From positions 1,426,001 to 1,490,000 of the forward strand of contig OZ017768.1 in assembly GCA_963969345.1 (NCBI GenBank): a stretch of 64,000 nt of DNA. The letters are read 5' to 3'. The stretch comes from Turbatrix aceti. Its lineage: Eukaryota; Nematoda; Chromadorea; Rhabditida; Panagrolaimidae. Positions 21,430 through 33,133 of this stretch are shown here, piece after piece; position 1 is the first letter of the stretch; the number at the start of each line of letters is the position of its first letter. The translations under genes and the position numbers were made by a program. A model generated the notes under the pieces. The model was not told the DNA's origin, did no database searches, and saw only the letters and a list, made by a program, of their open reading frames with translations.

Positions 21430-22852
21430 ATATATTTGCGCATCAATGCATAAAACCGACCTCAAAAATCGGGTCCCCGGCCCAATGCTGTGCAAAAATG
21501 CGTAACAATCATTTATTTGTATGGTAGAAAGCAAAAAACATTAATAAAAAACAAAAATAACAAAATTTGTAATCACATATTTATTTGTGATAAATATGTA
21601 TGTATGTAGTTTAGGATTTGTTTATCGTAGGGTCGACAGCTGCAAATTTTTTTATGCCACCTGCAATATGAACACGGTATTCGTTACGTGAAACAACAAT
21701 GCTTGGTAAGATTTTCGAATATGAGGTTTCAAAATTACAGCAATCACAGAGAAAACGATGAGTATTGAAAATATTGCCATTAAAATTTTATGAAAGTATT
21801 TCATTTGAATTTTTTTCTATTCAACATTGTCGTGTAAATCAGGTGCAAAATTTAGAGGTGATATTTTTTCACCGCAGTCATAATCATCAATATCAGAAAA
21901 TACCATCGCTAGCGTTCACCGTTGTGTCACGGGTACAAATCTGCGAATGTCAAGTATAACAGGTTTAATGCATTAGAAAAAGCTTGACAAATGCCAATAT
22001 TGCTTGCAAACAATATTTATCGAAGAACTACACAGGTGATTCTTGATATCGCAACACTGCAAGTACCGTGCAGAACTATAATTGAATTACTAATAATATA
22101 ATTTTTTTAACAAAATAATATTTTAGCAACTAAATATTACAAACGCTGGTTTTCCTTCAAAAGCTACGTCGAGTCAAAAAATAAACGTTTTTCTACTGTA
22201 AAATATGGATAAGGGAAACCCCCAAATCCGGTTCCAAAAATTGAAAGTACAAACACATGCATTTCTGCACGGCTTGAATCAAATATCTACCTTGAAATAG
22301 ATCAGGTAAAAACCGCTGTGAAACTCATTCAAACCGCTTATATTGAGTCACCGAGTCGGTTCTTGTGTGCGCGCAGAGAGATTGCAGAGAGCCTAGAGAA
22401 ACTCATAAGCTCTGTTGTTTGTAGCCTACAAAACACGCGCGGTTTTTCAACTTATACTTTGTGTAAAAAAAAGATCGGTTGTTAGATTTAACGGCAATCG
22501 GATAATTTTTGGCATCCACGGTCTTCCTTTGTTTTCATAGTCAAAAAACAACAAAAAAATATTTAGGGAATAAAATAAGCCAAACGTAAACAAAAAATTT
22601 ATAATAACCATTGTTTATGATAACCGGCTGATTTTTGACAAATCGATTATTCTTTCACATGTTCAAATCAAAATGAACAGTGCATTGCTGTTCTCCCCAA
22701 TCCTTCCTTGTTTCCAATGGATGCAGGCGAGTTGTTTATGAAGCATCCTCTCCGCAGACTATCTCCTACAACAGAAAAGAAGATAAGGCTAATTTCTTCG
22801 AACCGACGTCGACGACGATCATTTCGATTCAACAGTTTCTTCCTATTTCACA
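21430..22852. other. Intergenic region with repeat R2 copy 2
   Basis: AT-rich. Holds the second R2 repeat (22203-22404). An ATG frame at 22680 stops early and probably belongs to the 5' leader of the downstream GPCR. No other gene seen. Confidence 0.5.
22203..22404 (+). repeat. Dispersed repeat R2, copy 2
   Basis: Direct-orientation partner of 10406-10611, with small indels. Same core words (GGAAACCCCC, ATCTACCTTGAAATAGATCA, GCAGAGAGCCTAGAGAAACT). Confidence 0.8.
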
Positions 22853-25057
22853 ATGGATGTAATGGGAACCAATTTTACGTGTCTCGGAAGCACGACGGCA
22901 ACATATATCATGACTCGTGTAAGGATGAGTGACTTGTTCATTTTTTGACTGTTGCTAGACCGTTGTGAACTCATTTATTGAAGAGCTAAATTTTGTGTTT
23001 ACAAACGATTCTGTCATGATTACGACCATAGAACAGGATATTGAGTATTTTTTCGTCAACGAAACAGGCCTTGATTCAGAGTATGACTTGGATAATAAAT
23101 CGTGCTTTGAGCCACTGGCGTTTCAGAAATTTCAGTATACTGTTAGTTTTTTAAGTTACTTTTTTAAAACACCTTTTTTTTATTTTTTACAATTCAATCA
23201 AATTTTTTAACGACGCTAAAAAGAGGTATCGGTTTTCGTTAAATCGATTTGTTTATGTCATGCACTAGTAGTGTGACAATGAGAGGAAATGAAAATCACT
23301 CTGTACTTTAAAAAAATATCGTTCATTTAAAAATCGCTTTTTAAATTAACGATTTTTAAATTTTATATTTTTGTAAAATTAAAATTTTTTAAACTTATTT
23401 AAAATCAAACACTTTTTTTCTTGAGAATATGATTTTTTCAAAAAATGATAAATAAAACTTGTTATCAAACAAATTTCAAATTTTAAGCAATAAAAATTAA
23501 ATTCTGACTTCCCATTATATTTACACAGGTTGACGACCTCCTACTAGCAGCTTCTACAGCATCCACAGTCTTCAATGTCATGGTAATATTCTGTGCCATA
23601 AAGCTCCTCAAACGATCCGGTGATACAATGCACATGTTCATCATCAACATGACAGCCGGAGACCTGCTCCTCACTGTATTCTGTCACCCAAATGAATTTC
23701 TCACGCGAAAACACCCTTTTTTACGCCACGTTCATCTCTGTGCAGTCATACATTTTTGCAATTGGCTTGGCCTTGCCATATCGGGTCTATCATTGACTTT
23801 ACTCAATTTGGACAAATTGATCTACTTTCGATGGCCTCTGAATTACGATCAATCAATGTCCAAGCAGCGGGCTGCTCTGTTGTGCATTGGTGTATGGGCT
23901 GTTTCTTTGGGGTACGTTTTTGCAGAAAAAAATTTTGAACAGCACTTTTTTCAGGTTTGTAAGCTACGTATGGGCATTCAAGATTGTGTACGTCAATGAG
24001 CAAGAGTGCACGTTAAATGCAAGTTTTTTTAGTAAAGATAATTTTTTCAGTAATAAAAATTTAAAATTTTTTGGAGCATTTTATAGCAATTTTTAAGTAA
24101 AAAATTTTTTTTCACAAAAAACTAGAAATATAAAAAAATTGTCTAAAATTAAAAAAAAATTAAATCTTATTTTTCTTAAAAAAAAATTTTTTGTTTTATT
24201 TAAAAATGAAAAAAAATTGTCTACATAAAAAAACTACATTGAAAAATTTTTTTGCATTGCAGCTAACAGCAGGAAAGCACCCCTACTACTACGTGTTCAT
24301 GATCATGTTCTGCGTCCTTCCCGTCACCTCATCTCTTCTCGTCAGCATCTACCTTTTCCGTTTGACTCGCCAGAAAAGCGCGTCTCCAGCTTCACTGGGT
24401 CCACCAAATGCTGATATTCGAAAATTTCGCACCAAGGTTTTTTTCGATTTGTCTACAATATTTTCAATATTTTTTTAGGTCAAATCTCTGATGTTTATCT
24501 TCGCGACCACAGGCTGGACATTCTTCAGCCTTCTTCCCTACCGAATATTCAACATTTGTAGAATCTACCTGATCGAATGGGAGACAATTCCCTGCTACCA
24601 GAGAACGATCATGAATTGGCTCGCTTGGATTCTGCTTTACCTGCTCACGCTCAACCCCATCGTCAACCCACTCATCACTGCTCTCATCTACGCGCCGTAT
24701 CGTCGAACAATCAAACGTCTTCTTGTCAACATTCCCATCGGCAATCGCCTACAGTACCACCCCTATCGGGGAGGTGGTAACGATCTGACAGATTCCTCGT
24801 TTTTGTCGCTCCGTCGACGAAACAGGTACTCATCGAGTGACCATGAAATGTCTTCTCTCCAACGCAACACTCTCAGCAACATGATTCGTACCTCGTGCAA
24901 CTCGTGCGACGCAAATACGATACCTGAAGAACCAAACGGCGAGACTGGTTCTGCGCCTTCCGGAAGCACGGGACAGCTGAAAATTGAGGCACCCGAAAGA
25001 CCAAAGTCAAGCACTTTTCCATCCTCTGGATCTGCTGTTGAAACGGCTACGATGTAA
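22853..25057 (+). CDS. Rhodopsin-class GPCR, amine-receptor-like orphan
   Basis: Exons 22853-22918, 22959-23141, 23529-23911, 23955-24022, 24270-24436 and 24479-25057 give about 481 residues. An outer N-terminus of about 80 residues has four N-glycosylation sites (NFT, NDS, NET, NKS). Segment 3 ends LNLDKLIYF where most class A receptors have DRY; segment 7 carries NPLITALIY in place of NPxxY; loop 2 keeps a Cys (QECTLN). The C-tail of about 120 residues is Ser-rich. The LDK variant is, as I recall, seen in orphan invertebrate dopamine-like receptors (DOP-5/6 type), but ligand and orthology are unproven. The junction of exons 4 and 5 is the weakest: the acceptor at 24269 was chosen because it keeps the frame and a donor GT at 24023. 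Confidence 0.82.
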
Positions 25058-25188
25058 TAATTTCTATTTATTGTTAGAAAATGTTTTTATGATTACTCAT
25101 TTTTTGTTGAATTCTTCTGCTTTCTGCTTTTTTGGTCAAAAAATAAAAAAATATTGCTTACGGTATGTAGCAACACGGTACATTTTTT

Positions 25189-26319
25189 TTATTTTGCAAA
25201 AAAACTTTGAAACAACGACAATTCGTAACCCGGTGTGTCTGAGAACAGCAAAAATGCACATACTGGTGTAAAAATTATCAAAAATATGACGTAATACAAA
25301 CATAAATACAATACAATTGGAATTGCTTTTATCAATCGTTCAACTTTTGAAAAAATTAAATTTGAGGACTTTTTTGATAAAAACAAAGTTAGACAAAAAG
25401 ATGAAAACAACATTTTTCTCCACGATTTGCTGATAATAAACGGAAGAATGACCGATGTTATAGCAAATTCCTGTGCACAATCCACGGCCGTTATAAAAAA
25501 AAGTAGAGTCGGTTTTTTGAAGACGCTTCCCATAGTTGAAGCTGTTATAAAATCATCATAGTAAATGTGCCTGACCGCGCTACAAATTGTAAAAAGCGCA
25601 TAAAATGCTACAAAAAAAGAAGTTTGTATGAGTAGATTGTTTTCGGCTTTTCGTCGCTGGTCGGAAACTTTGGAGCCAATTCCCGCATTCTTACGACATC
25701 GACTTGCCAAACCAGCTGTTAGGCAAAATATGGATGACAGCGTCGTTGTACAGATATTGGAAATAATAGACATTTTAGTATTAAAATTTTTCGCAATGTA
25801 GTCTCTTTTTTCACGGCACGAAAGAAAAATAAATATACATGGATAAGTTGGATCGTGCGGAAGAATGATAAGAATTGGATAAACGAGTATGAAAAAAATA
25901 TATGCTGTTGTTAATTTTACACTCCATAGCGTGTTCATTCGGCGCCACAGAATCGTAGCCGTAAATCTGTTGAAGGACAAAAGCATAAACCAAATGCCAA
26001 CAAAACTTTCGCTATGCATTTCCATCGCTGCTACAAAGTTGTCTAACAGTGATTTAAAGTTGACTAACATTTTGATTATATCCAAGATCACATGTACGAC
26101 GTAGTACACGCTGCCGACAAAAAAAACGGCAAAAAAAGGCGTTTTCAATGTGCTTTTCTTTAAAAGCATATTTCTTATCATGAAAAACATAACAAAAATT
26201 ACAACGGTCGTGTTGCAGAACCTCAGACTAGCATACACACAACCCATAAAATAAAAATATAAATATTGAAGTATTGCTTGTTCAACAAGGTAAGATTCTT
26301 CGACTGTAGCGTTAACCAT
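25189..26319 (-). CDS. Intronless serpentine receptor with an extra C-terminal hydrophobic segment
   Basis: A single 376-codon frame with seven hydrophobic segments in the first 300 residues. Motifs are LLSFNRFTATILWRRMNTLW at the end of segment 3 and FITAVDCAQEF in segment 7, resembling Srg/Srv-type nematode chemoreceptors. After the usual end (SKSWRKM) about 75 residues follow with an eighth hydrophobic stretch (LYLCLYYVIFLIIFTPVCAF), which is unusual. There are no introns, unlike all nearby receptor genes, so it may be retrocopied or have lost introns. Convergent with the amine-like GPCR; the two stops are about 130 bp apart. Confidence 0.7.
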   Translation of the reverse strand: MVNATVEESYLVEQAILQYLYFYFMGCVYASLRFCNTTVVIFVMFFMIRNMLLKKSTLKTPFFAVFFVGSVYYVVHVILDIIKMLVNFKSLLDNFVAAMEMHSESFVGIWFMLLSFNRFTATILWRRMNTLWSVKLTTAYIFFILVYPILIILPHDPTYPCIFIFLSCREKRDYIAKNFNTKMSIISNICTTTLSSIFCLTAGLASRCRKNAGIGSKVSDQRRKAENNLLIQTSFFVAFYALFTICSAVRHIYYDDFITASTMGSVFKKPTLLFFITAVDCAQEFAITSVILPFIISKSWRKMLFSSFCLTLFLSKKSSNLIFSKVERLIKAIPIVLYLCLYYVIFLIIFTPVCAFLLFSDTPGYELSLFQSFFAK

Positions 26320-29300
26320 GACTTGATAAAATTATTCATGTAAACAGAAGTTGCATGTTTTTTGCTTTGTCACTTTGATCGCTTTTCACCTGTGAAAATT
26401 ATCTGCGTTCAGGTGAAATTTTGTAAATAATTTTTGATATTACGGGTGATGTCAGACTCAGAATCAGAGCCGACTCTTTGGTCCCCCTTGACATAAATTT
26501 AAAATGGGTTTACAGAAAATGCCTCAAAAAACGCCCAAAAATTTGTGCTTTTTGTTTTTAATGGTTTTAAGCAAATTAAAAATTTGGAATTAAAAATGCC
26601 AAAAAAATCGTTTTAAAAAAAAATTCACCGATCCATCGGAGTCAACAGTGCACTCACATGTGAAATATCGACTCCCGACTCTCATGTATGAATCAAAAAA
26701 AATTGAAAAAAAAATTAAATGAAATCATAAAATGACGATTTTTTAATAGAATTAAAAAAAATGCAATTGCATTAAAAATATGGCATTTTTAGTTTTTCGT
26801 AAAGAAAATTATATTTATCAGACATTAGCGATAACTGCACCTCGAGGTGCAGCTTTCGCGTGCAAACTAACCATAAAAATTCAACCAAAAAAAGTAACTG
26901 CCATTGGCTGAAAACCGACAAAAAACTAATTTCCGAGGTTGCACATAGATGTTTGTTGTACAGGTTTGTGATAAATTTGTGTGCTTCGCCATTTTGCCAT
27001 TTCGGATAAATTTTGCCATTCTTGGGCCAAAAATCCCAAAAATGTATCGAGTGTTTTTTTCAGTAGCATTTATTTTTTTGCAAAATAAATACAAACACTT
27101 ATATCGTTTGTGATTATCCCGGTTCAAGAGACGTCACTTTTGTTGTCACTCGATGACCTGTTATTTCTGAATACACTGAGATCCAATAACATTGTATTTA
27201 TCCAAGATTATCATTACCTATCACTTCATAATGACATCTCCGTTCGCGCGCGCGTGCGTATGTTACCTGCAAAAGGTGTCAACATACATACGCAACCGAC
27301 TGGCCTCACTTGTCGTCGGGATTTTGATTTACGAGATATAGACCGCGAGATTGGCCTAGTCCGGGGTGTTAATGACCACCGTTACTGCGCGTGCGCGAGA
27401 GCGAGTTGAGATGCGTCTGCGGCCGATTGATCAACAGCTTCCTTCCTCCTCTTCTTTCTTTTTTTCCCGCAAAAATGAACCCCAAACGACCTTTCCAGGT
27501 TAGAAGAGGTGAACTAACCGCAACCGCAGACAGGACAAAAAAATGTTGCGTATTCTGTCAATCATGATGGTGTATTTAAGAGTTGGTAAATAATTAAGCG
27601 CTATTGTTTCACTCTTTTTCTGTGTTTTCCTACAGTAGTTGCTCGTGTTAAATTTTTCTTTCAAAATGTTGAAACTTTTGTGGTTTTTGAATTTTTTTTA
27701 CCTTTATTGCGTAATGGTAAACATTGTGATTGATTAGTTTTTTTGTTGTAAATTGTGGTTACCGTACTTCGTTTTCATGATGAAAAAATGAAAATTGTAT
27801 GTTTGAAAAAGTGTATCGGCTTTTTGATAATTTTCAAAAAACGATTCATTCACTCATCGTTAACAAAAAAATTTAGCGCCTTGTCAGATTAAAAAATAAT
27901 AAAAAAATGCTGAAACGTGCTATTTTTTTAACCGTAAGCAACGTTACCCAACTTTTAATATCATCTCGGTCAAATTGTTTTTCCTCATTGATCATTTCAG
28001 CCCAACAGTTGATTTATTCAATTCAAACCCAAATGTTCAAAGAAGTTGTATGTTTCTTTTCCCCTTGCGCCTGTGTGTTTGATTCAATGCCCTAACGGTT
28101 CTCACGATTGTCATGCAAATCAATGTCTGCGTACACATAATATAAAACCAACGTTTTTACAAAAAATCTGTCATTTTGTGAGGTTTTGTTAAAGAATTTT
28201 AATCTATTTAATTCCCCAAGAATGGATAGAATAACAAAAATCAACCCATGTGATGTGATCCTTTGGTGACATCGTAGACGCGATAAACGATGAAGGAGGG
28301 GAAGGGGACGATACGATACCATATAAGACGATTTGTGGTTGGTTGCCGCGGGTGCGTAAGTACGGGTGTGTGTTTGGGAAAGAAACGAATATCAATCTAT
28401 TTTTCATATCTCTTTTTGTGTCTGTTTCATTCTTCGTTCTCCCTCTTTTGAACAAAAAAAATATTTGTTGCTTTAACGATGATTTCACAGATTGAAACCG
28501 TTTAATGCGGTTTGGTTTTGTATCCTTTTTTCCTTCTGTAAAATAAATCCTTGTAAATACCGCCGCCATCGTCAACGCCCTCCCAAAACCGCCGCCCGTG
28601 CAATAAGTCAGTCTTTGACGACTCATCAACGACTCATTTGCATAATTGGGCATTACACCATATTTGCCTCTTTACTCATTTATCCTTAACCCAAATTTTG
28701 AAGTGCCCCGAGATTTATAAATATTTTAAAATTCATCGAACCGGCAACAAGCCAGATTTTTTCTGACAGGCAGAAATAACCAATTAATAGGATGCAAAAA
28801 CCGGTACAGTGTTTCTATTTATTCCATGCTCGTTATTTTTTTTGCCCAGAAAAAAACATTGTTTTGTGATACGGTACTGTACATGTGTGTGTGTGAAATG
28901 AATTTTTAATTGGTGATAAAGTGAAAATGAGAGCGTGGAAATAGTGTGGGATTTTTGTCCGTTGACGGTGGTTTTTACTGTATGCTTGCCTGATTTTTTT
29001 CTAATATTTATTGCAAAATCTGCGTTTTTTTTACTACATTTTCCATAAAAAATGTTTGAAAAGTGCATTGCATTTCACTATCAATTGAACGAAGGCAAAA
29101 TGGCACATTTTTTAGGCGAAATTAAAATCAAGATTTCTAATTATTTTCTTATTTTTGAAAAAAAAAATATCTGAGATATTCCATTTAAATTATCAAAAAT
29201 TTGTAAGCAAAAAAATTTATAAACATGAACACATCCAATAATAAGACACGCCAAATAACCAGCCATTCAAACAAACTGTCAAAAAAACTCGTTTGTATCA

Positions 29301-31136
29301 TCATCATCGTCGTCGTCGCCATTTAGTCATCATTCAATTGATGCGCAACCACAGCAAAACGCTGATGTGTTGTGTCACTTTTTTCTGCTTCCTCTGGGTG
29401 GTGTTGTATCGTAGCAGACGTAGTAGTAGCAAATTGTCAACATCCAAAATCAGGGAAACAGGCAAAGGGTACTGTATTTTCGAATCTTTGATTTGGGGTT
29501 AAAAATGGTTTCGTTGAGTTTAGAACAACCAAAAAATGTAAATAAATAACATTTCAGATAACACAAAATTAATTTGGGTCGAGAAAACGTTAAAAAAAGT
29601 CTGGAAACAAAAAACAACAACAATCAGGTGCTGAAAACGTGAACAGTGTCAAACAGCCCTAAAATTAACGTCAGAAAAAAAAGTATGAACAAAACGCATT
29701 TTTGGTTAGGCTTGACAAAAGGCAAGGCGCTAGAGCCTACCTACCACCACAGAAACTCCGAACCCCAGGCGGTCTGTGCTCTTTTTTTGTGGTCGGCATC
29801 AAACAAAGGCAACGGCTCTGCTTGATGTTGTTGTGTTCTTGCCTACCGGCAACGAGCTACCGATGGCCGTTGACCGGTGACTGGCGACCTGCCCCAATCA
29901 ACATTTATCTTCCTGACAGCGGTTTTTAAACAAAAAAGACACTTTCAGATTTTGTAGATCCTACACCCGATTTTACAAGTGCTAACAAAAAAATTATTGC
30001 AACACCCCAAAAGAGTACCGCATCGGAGAAGTTGTAGCAATCATGTTCGACCCTTGTGTGAAACACTTGACACTTCTCGTCCGAAATGCCCCCAACCGAA
30101 GCTTAGCCTTTGTAGCGCTAATTAGGCCGCGCGGCTTTGTATGGTAAGGTCACACGTATAAAAGTTGGGCACCGCGCTGCCGCGCTGGGCACCTGCCTTT
30201 GGGGGCGCGTTCATTATTGGATTACAATGTAGTAACTTTTTCGGCATCTTCTGAAGATAAGAAAAAGGAGGAAGGCATATTTTTGTAACACCTGTGAGAA
30301 AGCACCCAGGGAGAGGATGGATGAGGGGGGTAACCTACTTTGTTGGGGCAGCTTGTTAGCGCTTTGTAAATTTTTTGTGCCGACCAAAGCTGGCATGTTG
30401 AAAATGTTAAAAAGTGCGTTGAATAATTGTCGTCAGGAATCCTGACGACAATTATTCAACGCATCACGGTAATTTGTATCGTGTTACGTATCATTTTTTG
30501 TGATTTTTGATTGTTTTAACATTTTTTTGAAAACGTGAAAAATATAAAAATAAAAGTGCATGTGTGTTTATACTCCGACATAATTTTATAATTGTATTTT
30601 ATATAAAAAAACGGTAATTTTGATATTCTAAACCCCATTTTAGACACTTTCCTCTAAAAAAACGCAATTTTTACACGTGCATTCTTCTTTTTCACATTTT
30701 TGCCTAAAAATCGATTTGAAACACTTTCCAAGGTATAAAATGTAAATCACACCAATCGACAAAACTTTGATAACGCTTCCACCCCATTTTCCTTTGCTTT
30801 ACAAGTCCACGCTCCGCCCCTTGGTTCTTGGTGCACTGACATCTCCCAATCGTCTCCGTGCGCTCCGCCTTTCTTCTTTCTCCTTTTTTGGTAGGCCGGC
30901 GGTGGGTGGAAAGGCAAGAAAATAGTAACATCCCTTAACCATCACCATAGTTTGTTCCATCGTAACAAACTTGTCTCGGTTGGGGGGATTTTTCGATCTC
31001 CCACTGGTCCAACTTGATTCACCACTCACCTTGCTGCGTGTCCCCGTGTTTGTTAATGATTGATAACCGTTTAACAATTTTTTTGATACCTACCGTAATT
31101 TTAAATTTATTTAAAATTTTAGGTGAATGTTAAGTT
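26320..31136. other. Gene-poor region upstream of the ZIC gene
   Basis: 4.8 kb without a convincing gene on either strand. Composition alternates between AT-rich stretches and short CG-rich patches (27240-27420 and 30080-30210). One 49-bp perfect palindrome lies at 30415-30463. Probably contains regulatory DNA for the downstream developmental gene, which is inference from position only. Confidence 0.55.
30415..30463. repeat. Perfect 49-bp palindrome
   Basis: Arms of 24 bp (30415-30438 and 30440-30463) are exact inverse complements around one A. The arm centre is GTCGTCAGGA. No tail of T follows closely, so it does not look like a terminator. Could be a dispersed palindromic repeat or a hairpin RNA. 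Confidence 0.95.
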
Positions 31137-33133
31137 ATGACAACGATAGATCCCCCACCGTATCCTTTTACGTCCAACGGCATGCCATGGCCAACGACGA
31201 CGGCGGCGACGGGACAGATGCCAAAATCGGCGTCGTCTTCTGTGGGCGGCAATCAGGTTCAGAATGTACAGTATGATGGATACTATCCCGGCTGCTATCA
31301 GAATGTCTATTCAAACCATCCATTTTTTGTCAAGGATAGCTCAAGTGGACTTTACGGCCCTCAGGATCATGCCATGGCTCTGCAGCAACAGTTGCAGCAG
31401 GAAAATGTCTTTGCCTCGACAACTGGGTACCCCCACAACATGCTAGCCTCTGCAAATGGCTACCAGGCGTATCACCAATCCCTAGCAGGTGCCGGAGCTG
31501 GCTGCCCGGGAGCAGGAGGGATGCCGATGAACATGCCAAAGCGAGCGGGAAAGGATGGCTACTACATTGATGGACCCAAGAGGTGTGATTGGTATATCGA
31601 TGTAAGCTTTTACCTTAATTATTTAATTATGATTAAAGAAAAATTTTGTTTGCAGTTATACCACCGCCAGACATGCAACAAAACCTTCATGTGCATCAAG
31701 GATCTCGTCGATCACATTGCCCAGGAACACGTCGGGGGCCCAGAAATTACCGAGCACATTTGTCGATGGCAAAAATGTTCACGTACCAGCAAGCCTTTTA
31801 AGGCCAAGTACAAACTCGTCAACCATATTCGTGTGCATACGGGTGAAAAACCCTTTACGTGTTCCCAGTGTCAAAAAGTCTTTGCCAGAAGTGAAAATTT
31901 GAAGATTCACATGAGATTGCATTCAGGTTGGTACTATTTCTTGGGGTGCGGAGATGGGATGTCTTTAATCCACTTAAGTTTGTCAAAGGCTACCAAAGGC
32001 ATAGGCTACGCTTAACAAAGCCACTTTTCGCTATTTATGCACAACCTTGGGTTGAATTGACTAGAAATGTATAAAATACCATATGACATCGTGTTTCGCG
32101 AATTGAATAGCAAAACATCAAAAAAAAGTTTTTTGTGCCATAACATTATTATTTTCCATTTATTTTCGAGTTTCACAATTTTGACTGGGAACGCGGTAAA
32201 AAATTTAAACATCGTGTGTCACGGATTTCGCCTTTCCCACACTCTGTCGAACGCGCTGTGAACAAACGACACACGCGATCGGTCCTGTTCTGGGTGTTTT
32301 TCCTTTAGGATCTTCATCACACCTTTCAAGCTTGCGCACCCGACCCCTCTCCTGTCATGTTCTCGTTCGCGCACGCGCTGACATGAGTATGTCGGGGAAT
32401 GGGGCACTGCCGGGTATTCTTTTCCACCGAGACAATTGGGAAACAAACATGGTTAAATACATGGATACTCTTTTTTCAAATTGCAAGTGCTTAACTCACT
32501 CAGAACTAACAAAACTCAAATGACATACATGCTTACAAGTTAGGGATTACGAAAAGGCATTATTTTTTGCCGTTCATCAATATTTGACTATTTCAAATTT
32601 TTAACCACAAAAAAGGATTTACAGACAAAAATTTCAAATTTTTCCATTTTTCAGGTGAAAAACCCTTCAAATGCGAGCGCTGTGACAAAACCTTTGCCAA
32701 CAGCAGCGATCGTAAAAAGCACATGCACGTCCACTCACAGGCAAAACCGTATACCTGTCCCCAGGGCTGTGGAAAGTCGTACACGCATCCTTCCAGCCTG
32801 CGCAAGCACCTCAAAACCCATTCAACGACAAAATCCATGCACCAAAACCACGCTTCAACATCCTCGACAGCGAGTACACCGGATCACAACTTTGACCAGT
32901 CGTCAGATAGCGGACATGCTTCATCAACGACACCGCTTACAGACCCCAGTTTTACGTCCAACATCAGTTCACCGCCCATGGATGATAAGTTACTGTCGAC
33001 GTCTTCGGCAGCTGCCGCGGCAGCCAAGTTGGACCTTTTTGATCCAACGATGATTGCTTTCGACATGCAGCAACAAATGGCGGCTGCTGCTGCAGGGGTG
33101 ATGCCTTTTGCAAATTCTTTTTACTATCGTTGA
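31137..33133 (+). CDS. ref-2: ZIC/odd-paired family zinc-finger transcription factor
   Basis: Exons 31137-31601, 31656-31926 and 32655-33133 encode 404 residues. The N-terminal 150 residues are low complexity (Gln, Gly, Tyr, Met). Five C2H2 fingers follow: an atypical first finger ([20 protein letters not shown] then VGGPE), finger 2 ([20 protein letters not shown]), finger 3 ([14 protein letters not shown]), finger 4 ([14 protein letters not shown]) and finger 5 ([15 protein letters not shown]). These are diagnostic of ZIC. ZIC factors act in the nucleus in neural and anterior fate control; the C. elegans member is REF-2. The 728-nt intron 2 splits fingers 3 and 4. A splice acceptor (TTTTAG at 31117-31122) lies 14 nt before the ATG. 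The C-tail is Ser/Ala-rich. Confidence 0.93.
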
